NCBI RefSeq assembly: GCF_000017805.1
Contig: NC_009767.1
Location: 2,914,001 to 2,978,000 of the forward strand
From: Roseiflexus castenholzii DSM 13941
Lineage (GTDB): Bacteria; Chloroflexota; Chloroflexia; Chloroflexales; Roseiflexaceae
DNA: 64,000 nucleotides
Direction of reading: 5' to 3'
Under the pieces are notes generated by a model. The model did not search any database. It saw only the letters and a list, made by a program, of their open reading frames with translations, and had not been told where the DNA came from. Position numbers and translations under genes: made by a program. Of this stretch, positions 7,431-17,232 are shown one piece after another; position 1 is the first letter of the stretch, and every line of letters begins with the position of its first letter.

Positions 7431-10005
7431 GCGGCGGTTCGAGTTTGCGCACCAGGCTGAGCGCCGGGTCGATCACCAATTCGCCATAGTCGGGGAAACG
7501 GACCGTCAGCATTTCTCGATCATCTTCGATGCGGCTGTCGAGCACCTCACCGTCACCGTAGGGCAGGCAGAAAATGCGGTCGCCAGGGACAAATCGCGGT
7601 TGCACTTCCGTTTCGCGCGCCGACGTCGCACGGGTAACGCGCCCCTTTACCCGCTCACGCTGCTCGCGCTGCCGTCGTAACCGTTCGATCAGCGCTGCGG
7701 CGTCGGGCGCTTCGCTGCGCTCGTCGTTCTGTACAGCGTTTGGCTGTGATGGTTCGGTTGTTTCCGGCGCCGACGGCGCGATGCGCTGCATCGATTTCCG
7801 CTCGTCGGGCGCAGGCTGCGCCGGTTCAGCGCGCGGCGCTAGCGGCGGTTCGGGGGATGGGAACGGTTGGCGCCGATCCCGGCGCGTGGCGGATAATTGG
7901 GGGTCACACGACGATCCGACGGTCCGGCGCCGTTCGCTCTGCGGATCTGGCGGTGACGGCGCCGGTGATGCGTTGCGGCGTGGCGTTTCAACGGGCGCCC
8001 GACCGAGCAGGGCGAGCAACCAGTCCTGCTCGACGCGGCTCAACGGTTCGAGCAGCGGGTCGGCGCGACATGCCAGCGCTACATCGTAGGCGATGGGCAA
8101 CACATCCTCGGCGTTCTGGTAGAGCCACTGCGCCAGACCGTTTCCACCCGGTTGCGCATCGACGAAAAACAATCGCCGTCGTTCGTGGTCGTAGAACGGC
8201 ACGAGATCGGTGAACGACGCCAGGGCGCGCAGCGCGACCGCTGCCGTCAGGCACCACCCGACAAATTGCCCCTGCACCTGGATCGCGACCGGTAGTTCGA
8301 ACCAGCAAGCGGGTGCGATCCAGCGGCTTTCGTGCGGCGCATTGAGCGCCGTGTCAACGGGAGATGCGCCAGGCGACAACTCGCGCCAACCGTAGATCGT
8401 CTCGTGCGCCACGACCCGCCCCCATAGCATCCGCTGATCTTGGGTCATCGCGCGCTCCTCGTGGAGATCGCGGATAACGACTTGCCCGCGACGCAGCGGA
8501 TAGGTGCGTCGTCCACTCGTTTCCAAACGCAACGAGATGCTCCCCTCTTCTTCATCGCGCATCACCACGCGCAGCCCGCCGACTCCCGGCGGCAGCGCGG
8601 CGCCCGCAAATGCCCAGCGTTCAAAAAGGGTTGGGTCGAGACATTCGCGAATGCGCGGTTGTTCCGAGCGCGCGGTAATCGCACCGCCGCTGGCTGCCAG
8701 CACACTGAACTCTGCATACGGATCGTACTCGCCTGCCGGGATCCAGATCGACTCATCGCCAGGGAGTTCGATCAACTGCTGATGTGCTGCCATCCGCGCA
8801 ACGATCTCCGCACATCCCCAGGCATCGACATCGGCGGCGGTCAGCGGCAGTTCACTGGCGGCGCACGCGACGTGTTGCGCCAGCACGTAGACGTTTGCCG
8901 GCGGCGGAACCCAGGCGGTCAGTGGTCCGTCGAGTACGACGGACACCTGCCGTGCCAGCGCCTGTTCCTGCGGCAACTCGCCAAGCACGACGATCACTGC
9001 CTGATACCCGGACGCCAGCAGACGCCGGAAGGCGCTGATCGAACCGGGAAAACCGGCGCAGACGAGCACCTGCGCCGGTTGCAGGTCGGAACCGACCGTG
9101 ACATCCGCTGAGTCGCCAATGGCAGCCGCAAGCGCCACGCGCACGAGCGCATCGCACAGCACATGTACCCGGTACGACTGCCGCCGCCACTGCGTGACCA
9201 GTTCGATGGTTTCGCGCAGCCAGGCGCCGCCTCCCTGCCAGATCGCCGCAACTGTCGCCGGGCGCGGTCCATCGTCGGCATCGATGACGCGCCAGGACCG
9301 GCCGAGTAGTGCGTGCAACGCAGGCGCAGGATCGTTCAATCGCATCAATGACGCCAAAAAGCCGGGCGCAGCGCCATGCGCCGCCGCAACGCGATAGGCG
9401 CGCATGAGCAGATCGGCGAGGTGCGCGCCGGCGACGCCGGTAAACCGGTGCACATCCGGGAGCACGATCAGGCGTAATCCGTTCCAGAAGGCGCTCCAGG
9501 CGCGCTGATGATGACGCAGTACCCGATCATGCAGCGCCTCAGGCGTTGCAATGACCATTCGTGCAAAGGGGTTGACGCGCAGCGCTGTGGTGGACGTTGC
9601 CGGAACCTGAAGTGGGCGCGGCAACGACTGATTGGCATCATCAAATGCTGCGTACAGCGCGCGCGCGTGGCTGTCATCAAACGCCAGCATTAAGGTGGTT
9701 GCGCCGTGCGCCTCGGCAAGCGCCGCGCGCGCCAGCAGGTGCAACGTTGCCCCAATATCACCGGATACCGCGCGCAACGCCACCGGCTCGCCGCGTCGCA
9801 GCGCCGCCAGCGCGTGTGCCTGGTGTGGGCGAAATGGTTCCCCGGTGTACGCGAGCCAAACCTGCACCAGTTGTGGGTCGATCGGCAGATGGCTGATGCG
9901 CTCGCCGGGCATGTCGTCCAGCGTGCGCAGCATGATCAATGGGGTTGAGTCGCCCCGTCCGCGTTGCCGCGCAATCGCCTGAATGATGTCGCTGATGCTT
10001 TGCAC
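7420..10005 (-). CDS. Degenerate SF2 helicase-like protein with C-terminal Tudor-like domain
   Basis: About 861 aa. The N-terminal half follows the layout of YprA/MrfA-type DEAD/DEAH helicases: FRPHQAHALAALRRGEPVALRAVSGDIGATLHLL at the Q-motif/Walker A region, MVIATPEALHDR as motif Ia/Ib, and LPDVHRF where DExH should be. The Walker A lacks GK(S/T) and motif II is LPDVH, so ATP hydrolysis is doubtful. A DUF1998-like middle (VDAQPGGNGLAQWLYQN) and a proline-rich linker (about 690-790) follow, then a beta-barrel-like end (PGDRIFCLPYGDGEVL...LTVRFPDYGELVI) resembling the UvrD/PcrA C-terminal Tudor fold. I favour GTG 10005; the TTG at 10032 lies in repeat sequence. Role unknown, possibly nucleic-acid binding. 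Confidence 0.72.
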   Translation of the reverse strand: MQSISDIIQAIARQRGRGDSTPLIMLRTLDDMPGERISHLPIDPQLVQVWLAYTGEPFRPHQAHALAALRRGEPVALRAVSGDIGATLHLLARAALAEAHGATTLMLAFDDSHARALYAAFDDANQSLPRPLQVPATSTTALRVNPFARMVIATPEALHDRVLRHHQRAWSAFWNGLRLIVLPDVHRFTGVAGAHLADLLMRAYRVAAAHGAAPGFLASLMRLNDPAPALHALLGRSWRVIDADDGPRPATVAAIWQGGGAWLRETIELVTQWRRQSYRVHVLCDALVRVALAAAIGDSADVTVGSDLQPAQVLVCAGFPGSISAFRRLLASGYQAVIVVLGELPQEQALARQVSVVLDGPLTAWVPPPANVYVLAQHVACAASELPLTAADVDAWGCAEIVARMAAHQQLIELPGDESIWIPAGEYDPYAEFSVLAASGGAITARSEQPRIRECLDPTLFERWAFAGAALPPGVGGLRVVMRDEEEGSISLRLETSGRRTYPLRRGQVVIRDLHEERAMTQDQRMLWGRVVAHETIYGWRELSPGASPVDTALNAPHESRWIAPACWFELPVAIQVQGQFVGWCLTAAVALRALASFTDLVPFYDHERRRLFFVDAQPGGNGLAQWLYQNAEDVLPIAYDVALACRADPLLEPLSRVEQDWLLALLGRAPVETPRRNASPAPSPPDPQSERRRTVGSSCDPQLSATRRDRRQPFPSPEPPLAPRAEPAQPAPDERKSMQRIAPSAPETTEPSQPNAVQNDERSEAPDAAALIERLRRQREQRERVKGRVTRATSARETEVQPRFVPGDRIFCLPYGDGEVLDSRIEDDREMLTVRFPDYGELVIDPALSLVRKLEPPREN

Positions 10006-10007
10006 GT

Positions 10008-10030
10008 GTGAGAACCGAGAACTGAGAACC
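10008..10030. repeat. Right copy of 23-bp inverted repeat flanking the helicase-like gene
   Basis: GTGAGAACCGAGAACTGAGA... immediately before the gene start, inverted relative to the 7408-7430 copy. The following 150 bp contain further short words (CTCCTAACTCCT...) of the same intergenic style. Confidence 0.75.
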
Positions 10031-10203
10031 AAGAACCGAAAACCTGATCTCTAACTCCTCACTCCAATACCTTTCGAATAAGCTCATACAAAGGCGCAAA
10101 GGCTCCACGCTTTCGCCTCGTCGATGATGGCTCGTCGTCCTTATTTGAAAGGTATTGCTCCTAACTCCTCATTCCTAACTCCTAATTCTAGCACACGGCG
10201 TGA

Positions 10204-11037
10204 TTATTGTCCGACGACCACACACTCGACTGACGGATACGGATTGGAGTCGTAATCGACGATACCAGGAGTTGGCACCGCATCGCCGGTGATCTGGCAG
10301 CGCACATCGCCGAACTCTGCCGTGCCTGCGGCTATCAGACGCACATCGAAATCGAACGCCACCTCGATGGTCTTGAACCAGGGTGGCACAATGGCATTGC
10401 CAACCACAACCTCAGTATCGCCAATTTCATAGGAAATCTCAACCTGAGGCTGCGTTCCATCGACGAGCAACGTCAGTGTGCGTACTCCAGGCGTCGGTGA
10501 AGGCATTGCAGTGACGGTGACGGCGACCACCGTCGGCGTGGTCGTTGGCGTGGCGGTTAGTTGCGCGGGTATCGCCGTGAACGTAGCGGTTGGCGTCGGC
10601 GGCGTCGGGGTGGCGGTTGGTGTTGGGAGCGCCGTCGTTGCCGCCGGTGTTGGCGACGGAGATGATGGAACAAGTGATGCCGTTGGCGTGGCAGTCGATA
10701 ACAGTATGGTTGGCGCCGCGGTGAGAGCGACGGCTGGCGTCGCAGCGGGAGCGGCGGTTGGCGTCGCGGTGGGAGCGGCGGTTGGCGTCGCAGCGGGAGC
10801 GGCGGTTGGCGTCGCGGCGGGAGCGGTGGGAGCGACGGTTGGCGTTGCAGTGGACGTTAGCGACGGAGTGGCGGACGGCGTCGTAAGCGGCAGCGCCTCG
10901 GTTGCGCGCATAACCGTGGACTGTGGAGCGGAGAGGCTCCCTCCAAAACGCGCGATCAGAATGATCACTCCGGTAAGAAACGCCAGCGCCGCCAGGATCA
11001 ACTGGATGCTCGGACGCTGCGATGGGAGCGGGTTCAT
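10204..11037 (-). CDS. Membrane-anchored Thr/Pro stalk protein with MmpS-like domain
   Basis: A 277-aa protein: a short cytoplasmic N-terminus, one transmembrane helix (about residues 11-28), an Ala/Thr/Pro stalk (about 50-185) built of ATPTAAP-type repeats, and a C-terminal beta domain. The last 90 residues (VEISYEIGDTEVVV...VPPWFKTIEVAF...VRCQITGDAV...VECVVV) follow the MmpS pattern of a beta-sandwich with two cysteines. In mycobacteria MmpS proteins assist MmpL lipid exporters, but no MmpL-like gene is in this window, so that role cannot be carried over. The ATG follows GGAAAGAGACGC. The stalk DNA is itself a tandem repeat. Confidence 0.72.
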   Translation of the reverse strand: MNPLPSQRPSIQLILAALAFLTGVIILIARFGGSLSAPQSTVMRATEALPLTTPSATPSLTSTATPTVAPTAPAATPTAAPAATPTAAPTATPTAAPAATPAVALTAAPTILLSTATPTASLVPSSPSPTPAATTALPTPTATPTPPTPTATFTAIPAQLTATPTTTPTVVAVTVTAMPSPTPGVRTLTLLVDGTQPQVEISYEIGDTEVVVGNAIVPPWFKTIEVAFDFDVRLIAAGTAEFGDVRCQITGDAVPTPGIVDYDSNPYPSVECVVVGQ

Positions 11038-11104
11038 GCGTCTCTTTCCAGCGAACTGCGTTGGTCAGCGATTGTACCGTGTTTCACATTCGGTTGTCAA
11101 TGCT

Positions 11105-11800
11105 TCAGGGTTGGCGCGTGGAACGCTCGCACAGCACAAACGAACCGCCTTTCCCAATGCGATAATCGTAGTCGCGGTCGCCGACCCGCAGGACAACGCG
11201 GTACCCTTCGATCTGCACCTGCGGATAGATCATACCGGGTTGCGGGCAGCCGAGCGATCCATCGTTCCAGATCACCGCTTCTGCGCCGATCAGTGTGATC
11301 GTTGACGGATCGCTGCCGCTCCGCACCGACAGGTCACCGATCAGACGTGCGAGCAGGTCCGCCGGGAGGATCGCCTGCTCTCCGATATTCACCGGCGGCG
11401 GTTGCGCTTCCGGCGTCGGCAGCGTCAGTGCTGTGACCTGCGGCGGGGGCGCGGGAAGTGACACGGTCGGCGCCGCAGTGACCATGGACTGTGGCGCAGG
11501 AGAGGGGACCGGCGCCATCGTAGCCGTTGACGGCGGTGTGGGAGGTGGCGCCGCCGGCGTTGCAGCAGTTTCCGGCGCGGCGTCTACGACAGACGGCGCC
11601 GCTGCCGGTGTTTCGGCAGCGGGTGAAGCCGATGGTTCGGCTATCAGGTTTTGCCCGGGTTCACCGGTGGGGAGCGGCGCTGCCGATGGCAGCAACGGCT
11701 CACCCGCCGGGGGAACGGACGTGTCGCCTCGTGTGGCGGTAGGGGCGCCGCACGCAGCGAGCATAAGGATCAAACCGCCTGTGAGCAGGAGAAAGCGCAT
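11105..11800 (-). CDS. Lipoprotein with SLGCP-type C-terminal domain, paralogue 1
   Basis: I start at ATG 11800, giving 231 aa, because GGAGGG lies at proper spacing before it; the in-frame ATG at 11827 would spoil the signal sequence. A lipobox (LMLAACG) indicates a lipid-anchored surface protein. A Pro/Ala/Thr-rich stalk leads to a C-terminal domain with AVIWNDGSLGCPQPGMIYPQV and a late LCER cysteine. The same domain is in the lipoprotein at 17960-18649. The paired cysteines (SLGC...LC) may form a disulphide. Function unknown; the domain occurs in surface proteins of filamentous bacteria. Confidence 0.78.
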   Translation of the reverse strand: MRFLLLTGGLILMLAACGAPTATRGDTSVPPAGEPLLPSAAPLPTGEPGQNLIAEPSASPAAETPAAAPSVVDAAPETAATPAAPPPTPPSTATMAPVPSPAPQSMVTAAPTVSLPAPPPQVTALTLPTPEAQPPPVNIGEQAILPADLLARLIGDLSVRSGSDPSTITLIGAEAVIWNDGSLGCPQPGMIYPQVQIEGYRVVLRVGDRDYDYRIGKGGSFVLCERSTRQP

Positions 11801-11880
11801 GGTTCCGTCCCTCCATGAGAAAAACACAACCCATACTGCGGCTGAAGATTAACAGACGGGCATACGCTGCACATCCTCTC

Positions 11881-12095
11881 ATACCAATGACCTGTGACCA
11901 TGCGGCATGGTCACCCCGAGCAGCGCGAGGGGTCTTGCGCGACCCGCTCAGATTCCTCGCTGCGCTCGGAATGACCCGTCGCTGCGCTCGGAATGACCCG
12001 TCGCTGCGCTCGGAATGACCCGTCGCTGCGCTCGGAATGACCCGTCGCTGCGCTCGGAATGACACGCATGCGGCATCTTCAATCGTCATTGGTAT
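11881..12095 (+). repeat. ATACCAAT-type dispersed element, five-unit copy
   Basis: A 215-bp element bounded by ATACCAATGACC (11881) and ATTGGTAT (ending 12095), with five tandem 22-bp units. Between it and 12340 are further palindromic intergenic words (for example GAAGCCCCGCAGGGGCTTTC) but no gene. Confidence 0.85.
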
Positions 12096-12341
12096 AATCT
12101 GCAAGCGAATGAACGTGAAATACATCCAGTAAATCTGCGCTGGCAGATCGCGCGCCCGCTGAGCGGGCGAAAGCCCTCGCTCAGGACGTGGAAGCCCCGC
12201 AGGGGCTTTCATGATCTCAGCAAGGGCTTCAGCCCGCAGCGCCCAGGAAAACCGGACAGTTTTCTTGATTGTCATCAACCGCCCGGCGTAATCAACGACG
12301 TGTCTACCCCTTCAACGCCGAACCGGCCCGATTTGTTCCAT

Positions 12342-12381
12342 AAAAAAGAACCCCGATCGTGCCGATAGGGCGCGATCGGGG
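12342..12381 (-). terminator. Intrinsic terminator of the subtilase remnant
   Basis: Arms CCCCGATCG (12351-12359) and CGATCGGGG (12373-12381) form a 9-bp GC-rich stem. On the minus strand the stem is followed by TTCTTTTTTA, a good U tract, and it sits about 20 bp past the stop at 12403. Confidence 0.85.
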
Positions 12382-12402
12382 GTGAAGGACGCGATGTTGG
12401 CG

Positions 12403-13188
12403 CTACCGCACCTTGATCGCGCGCGCTTCGTTACCGGACGGACCGTAAGAGAACATGAGCAGGATGCCGGACTCGGTCGTGGTCGCAGTTGAGCCGGTAG
12501 TGAAGATCCGCAACGATGTGCTCCCGCCTCCCGGCGCCGTGCCGAATCCCAATGGACTCAGGTAGAACGAGTCGACATACCGTGGTGCGCCGATCACCGT
12601 GCTCATGCCGTCAATGGAACTCAGCTCGTTTCCTGTGAAATAGTTGTCATAGACATACGCATCCACGTTGATCTGCTGGCCCGGCGACGTGACGCCGATC
12701 TGCTCGCCGCAGATCGTCACAATCGTGTTCGCGCTGTTCGTCGGGTGCTCGGTGAAGAAGAAAGCACGGAAAGGACCCGCAGGCGGACCAACGAAGAATG
12801 CATTCTGTCCAGACGAGGCGAATGTTCCTACCTCCGACGTAAAGCCGATGTAGTCAGGCGTGCCATCGCGGTTGGTATCGAAGAGAAGATCAAACTCTAC
12901 CGGATAGTTCGAATGCGTGATACGCTGGTGAGTGTTGATAGCGAACCGGATCAAGAGCGATGACGTGCAGAAGGTCGGAGGCACGCCATAGGTCGCCACC
13001 CCGACATACCGCAGGTCCATCGGCGGCGCCTGCTGCCCTGCGCCCGGTGATGCTGTCACGAACGGATTCTCGCCGATCAGCGCGAAGGTCTCGACATCGA
13101 CCGGATTGACGCCGTTATTGGTCAGCTGCAGGGCGAATCCTGGAGCATTGTCTGCACACGCCGCAAACCTGCTGCACCGGCAACGCAC
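12403..13188 (-). pseudogene. C-terminal fragment of a subtilisin-like serine protease
   Basis: A 261-codon frame with no signal peptide, no catalytic triad and no good start (GTG 13188 lacks a ribosome binding site; the frame stays open to about 13234). The content (LQLTNNGVNPVDV, DTNRDGTPDYIGFTSEVG, VDAYVYDNYFTGN) is typical of the C-terminal region of large secreted S8 proteases in Chloroflexota. It is therefore probably what remains of a gene whose front was lost. A working terminator follows it, which supports former expression. It lies antisense to and upstream of the intact subtilase at 13860. Confidence 0.6.
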
Positions 13189-13859
13189 CTGATGGATGCT
13201 TCTATGGGTTGTGGCTTTAACGAGATATATGTATTATACCTGTCATGTTCCAGACCATCCAGGATGTCTTCCAGCGCGCCAAAACGGGATTCATATGGTT
13301 CTGATAACCAACATTGTGGATTGGTACAGAAAGAGAGATGAAAAGACTGTTATCTGAAAGAGGGGCGCGGCAATGCGCCTGCGTCGTTCCGAAACATCCG
13401 GCGGTGCGTCGGTGAGAGACGCCAAACCGGCGACCGGCGCGCGAGTGTTGGGACCCCCTGAAACCTTTTGACACCCATCACGATCGGCAACCGCAAACGC
13501 GAGATGTCGGTAGAGATCGTCATTGCTCTGCGCCCTTCCACAAGGACGGTGATGGCGTAAATTCCTGATAACAATCTTTTCATTTACCGGCGGCGTTGAT
13601 CCGGTTTTCCTCATTCTGTTGCTCTGAACCACGTTTCCCGCAACTATCTGTTCGTATCTTGACACTGATACGGATTTATTTATGATAGTTCGTATCCGGT
13701 CTATCCAGTCAACCAGATCAAGTCATGGCTGTGGTGTTCTCTTATCACCGCAGCGCCTGTTGGCATGTGTTCAGCGAGAGGAGGTGGGCACGGCGTTGGT
13801 GCGCATGCCTTGCTGTTGGAGTCTTCCGTTTTTGTCTTGAATAGACGGTCAGGGAGCCT
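13189..13859. other. Gene-free region between subtilase remnant and intact subtilase
   Basis: About 670 bp. I see no convincing coding sequence; frames of 77-124 codons on the minus strand lack codon bias and ribosome sites. GC content falls in 13560-13700, consistent with a promoter region for the gene at 13860. Confidence 0.4.
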
Positions 13860-16800
13860 ATGAAACGCTACACGACACGCCTGAGTCTGGCAGCGATGAC
13901 TTTGTTGCTGTCGCTCATTCTGGCAGCGCTGTCGCCGCTGCGCGCCGTTGAGGCGCAAACCCGTCCAAATCGCCCAACACCCGGAACGCCGCTGACAATC
14001 GAACCGGCGACCGTGACGAACCGCGAAGACCTGGCAGTCAACAAGAACATGGCTGTCTCTCGTGATGGCTCGATGGCGAGTGTCTTTCTCAAGATCGACT
14101 CGCCCTCGCTGGCTACGTTTATGGCGCAAAATGGCATAACGGATATGAATGCGCTGGCTGCACAAAACTATCTGCGCCAGTTGAACGCCGAACTCGATGC
14201 GCTCGTCGCGCGGGCGAAGCAATTGGTTCCCGGTCTGAGTGTCACCCATCGTTTTGACCTGATCATCGGCGGCGTTGCGGTGGTGGCGCCGGTCGGTGAG
14301 ATCGATAAACTGCGGCGCCTGCCGAACGTGGTGGACGTGATCAACGACCGGATCGAGAAAATCGAAACCTACCGCACTCCCGCTTTCATTGGCGCAACCA
14401 CTGCATGGGGCAGAGGCGGCGGCTCGGCTTTTGCCGGCGAAGGGGTCATTTTCGGTGTGCTCGATAGCGGCGTCTGGCCCGAACACCCTTCGTTCTCCGA
14501 TCCCGATCCGCTCGGCAAGCCATACGCGCCGCCGCCACCTGCTCCGGGCAACCCCGGCGGTGTGCGCGCGTGCGATTTCGGCAGTGCGACCCCCGGCGAC
14601 GCGCCGTTTGCCTGCAACAACAAACTGATCGGCTCCTACCGCTTTATGACCGCCTATGACTTCTTCGTCGGCACCGAGCCATACGAATTCCGATCCGGTC
14701 GTGATGATGACGGCCACGGCACCCACACGGCCTCGACCGCAGCCGGCAATCGCGGCGTGGCAGCCAGTGATGGCAGCCGGGTGTTCGGCGTGATCTCCGG
14801 CATCGCCCCGCGCGCTTATGTCGTCAACTACAAAGTCTGCGGTGAATTGGGCTGCTTCTCGACCGACTCGGCGGCAGCGGTGCAGCAGGCGATCCGCGAT
14901 GGCGTGCATGTGATTAACTTCTCGATCAGCGGCGGTACCAACCCCTACAGCGATATTGCTTCGCTCGCCTTCCTCGACGCCTACAACGCCGGTGTTTTGG
15001 TCTCTGCCTCGGCTGGCAACTCGGGTCCCGCAGCCGACACGGTCAACCATCGTGAGCCGTGGGTGGCCACGGTTGGCGCCAGCACGTCGGACCGGTCGTA
15101 CCTGAGTACGCTCACCGTGCAGGGCAGCAGCGGTACGTTCACCGCCGTCGGCGCATCGAGCGGCGCTGGTATTGCCACACCAACACAAATTGTGGTCAAC
15201 AACGCCGATCCGCTCTGTCTGAACCCGGCGGCGCCGGGTAGCTTTACCGGGCAGATCGTTGTCTGTCAGCGTGGCGTGATTGCGCGCGTCGCCAAGAGCG
15301 CCAATGTCGCCGCCGGCGGCGCCGTCGGCATGATCCTGTACAATCCGTCGCCGAGCAGCCTCGATGCCGATTTCCATGTCATTCCCACGGTTCACATCCA
15401 GAATACCGACGGTACGGCGCTGCTGGCATTCCTGACCGCCAACCCCGGCGCGACGGCGACCTTCACTGCCGGCGCCCCCGGCTCGATTCAGGGTGATGTG
15501 ATGGCCGGCTTCAGCTCGCGCGGCGGACCGGGCCAGACGCTTGGTATCAGTAAGCCCGACGTTACTGCGCCCGGCGTCAATATTCTGGCCGGCTACACTG
15601 CGATTGAATATGGCACGCCGGTGCCGCAATTCGCCTTCCTCAGCGGCACCTCGATGTCCAGCCCGCATAACGCCGGCGCCGCCATTTTGCTGAAGTGGCT
15701 GCACCCGACGTGGACCCCAGGGCAGATCAAGTCGGCGTTGATGACGACAGCCAAAGCGGCCGGAGTGTTCAAGGAGGATGGTGTGACGCCGTTCACCCCG
15801 TTTGATGCTGGCTCTGGGCGCATTAATCTGCGCAAGGCGTGGGATCCGGGGTTGACGTTCGATGAAACCGGTGCAAATTACGTGACGTTGCAGAACGAAC
15901 TGTGGAAGGCAAACTATCCCAGCCTGTACGTCCCGAAGATGCCGGGGTTGATCACGGTCAGCCGCACGGCGCGTGAGGTGTCGGGCTACGATAGTTTCTA
16001 CAAGAGCACTGTCTCGTATCAGGCCGGTCAGCCACGTGATTTTACGGTAACGGCGCCAAAAGAGTTCTTCGTTCCGGCCAATGGCACGTACACCTTCGAC
16101 ATTACGGTCGATGCGCGCAATGTTCCGGTAGGTCAGGTGCGCCACGCGGTCGTTATCTTCACCGAACGCAACGGTTGTCAGGTCCGCTTCCCGATCACCA
16201 TCGTGCGCGGCGAGCCGGACATTCGCATGGAGAAGCGGTGCAATCCGGCGACGCTGGCGCTGCGCGGCACAACTGACTGCACGATCACGATCTCGAACAC
16301 GACCTTCAGCAATGCAAGCGTGACGCTCAATGACACGATGCCCAGGCAGTTGAAACTGGTAAGCGGCAGCGTGACCGGTGGGGCAACTGAGATGGGCAAC
16401 GGTCTCACCTATAGCGGGACCTTGACCGGCGCAGCGCCGCCGGATGTGAGCGCCGGCCGGCTGACCTTTAACGGGTATCTCTCGCTGGCGAGCCTCGGCG
16501 CTTCTCCCAATGTCTCCCTTGGCGACGAGTCGCTCGTCAATCTTACCCTCTCGCGTCCGTTCCTGTTTGGCGGGCAAAGCTACAACACCGTCGCTATGGT
16601 CAGCAACGGTTATGCCGTGGTTGGCGGCGGCACTGCGGCGGATATTTCATTCGTCAACCGCACTTTCCCCAACTCGGCGCGCCCGAACAACACGCTCGGC
16701 GCGTTCTGGACTGACCTCGACGGCAGCGCTGGCGGCAACTACTACGCTTACCTTGTCGGCTTCGGTCCGTGTAGCAATCCGGCCAATGCCTGCTGGCTGA

Positions 16801-17207
16801 TTCTGGAATGGGAGAATGCGCCAAACTGGAGTGATAGTCAAGTCAATACGTTCCAGATCTGGATCGGACTGAACGGCGTCGAGGACATCACCTACTCGTA
16901 TGGTCCGGTTCTTTCAAGCGGTGATGGCGGGTTCGTCACGGTCGGCGCTGAGAATGCGTTTGGCAATCGCGGCGCGAATATCTACAGTAACGACGGCTTC
17001 GGACCGGTTATCGGCACGATTCCGACGGCAGGGTCGAACGATGTCTACATCGCAACGACCCCTGGCGCTCCCGGTCAGACGGTGACCATCGGGTTCCGGG
17101 CGCAGGGCGTGCGTGTCGGTCGCTGGACGAACTACGCCGAGTTGACCAGTCCGGCGTTCTTCGGCACGTACATTAAGTCGTTCAGCGGCGAAGTTGTGCG
17201 ACCGTAA
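13860..17207 (+). CDS. Secreted subtilisin-like serine protease (S8) with PA domain
   Basis: An 1115-aa secreted protease. A signal peptide (about residues 1-32) is followed by an I9-type propeptide (about 60-160). The S8 catalytic triad is visible: D202 in GVLDSGVWPEHP, H286 in GHGTHTAST, S598 in SGTSMSSPH. A protease-associated (PA) domain (about 440-530, ICQRGVIARVAKSANVAAGGAVG-like) is inserted before the Ser, as in plant-type subtilases (cucumisin/SDD1 style). The C-terminal 450 residues contain a fibronectin-like region and a DUF11-like segment (NTTFSNASVTLNDTMP). GGGAG precedes the ATG. It likely degrades extracellular protein and stands as a single gene with its own terminator. Confidence 0.92.
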   Translation: MKRYTTRLSLAAMTLLLSLILAALSPLRAVEAQTRPNRPTPGTPLTIEPATVTNREDLAVNKNMAVSRDGSMASVFLKIDSPSLATFMAQNGITDMNALAAQNYLRQLNAELDALVARAKQLVPGLSVTHRFDLIIGGVAVVAPVGEIDKLRRLPNVVDVINDRIEKIETYRTPAFIGATTAWGRGGGSAFAGEGVIFGVLDSGVWPEHPSFSDPDPLGKPYAPPPPAPGNPGGVRACDFGSATPGDAPFACNNKLIGSYRFMTAYDFFVGTEPYEFRSGRDDDGHGTHTASTAAGNRGVAASDGSRVFGVISGIAPRAYVVNYKVCGELGCFSTDSAAAVQQAIRDGVHVINFSISGGTNPYSDIASLAFLDAYNAGVLVSASAGNSGPAADTVNHREPWVATVGASTSDRSYLSTLTVQGSSGTFTAVGASSGAGIATPTQIVVNNADPLCLNPAAPGSFTGQIVVCQRGVIARVAKSANVAAGGAVGMILYNPSPSSLDADFHVIPTVHIQNTDGTALLAFLTANPGATATFTAGAPGSIQGDVMAGFSSRGGPGQTLGISKPDVTAPGVNILAGYTAIEYGTPVPQFAFLSGTSMSSPHNAGAAILLKWLHPTWTPGQIKSALMTTAKAAGVFKEDGVTPFTPFDAGSGRINLRKAWDPGLTFDETGANYVTLQNELWKANYPSLYVPKMPGLITVSRTAREVSGYDSFYKSTVSYQAGQPRDFTVTAPKEFFVPANGTYTFDITVDARNVPVGQVRHAVVIFTERNGCQVRFPITIVRGEPDIRMEKRCNPATLALRGTTDCTITISNTTFSNASVTLNDTMPRQLKLVSGSVTGGATEMGNGLTYSGTLTGAAPPDVSAGRLTFNGYLSLASLGASPNVSLGDESLVNLTLSRPFLFGGQSYNTVAMVSNGYAVVGGGTAADISFVNRTFPNSARPNNTLGAFWTDLDGSAGGNYYAYLVGFGPCSNPANACWLILEWENAPNWSDSQVNTFQIWIGLNGVEDITYSYGPVLSSGDGGFVTVGAENAFGNRGANIYSNDGFGPVIGTIPTAGSNDVYIATTPGAPGQTVTIGFRAQGVRVGRWTNYAELTSPAFFGTYIKSFSGEVVRP

Positions 17208-17232
17208 CGTTTGAACCGGCAGCAAAGCAGCG

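Noticed and set aside
13701..16577. 958-codon minus-strand ORF opposite the subtilase
   Set aside because: The plus strand encodes a full S8 protease with signal peptide and triad; the antisense protein is compositionally unnatural.
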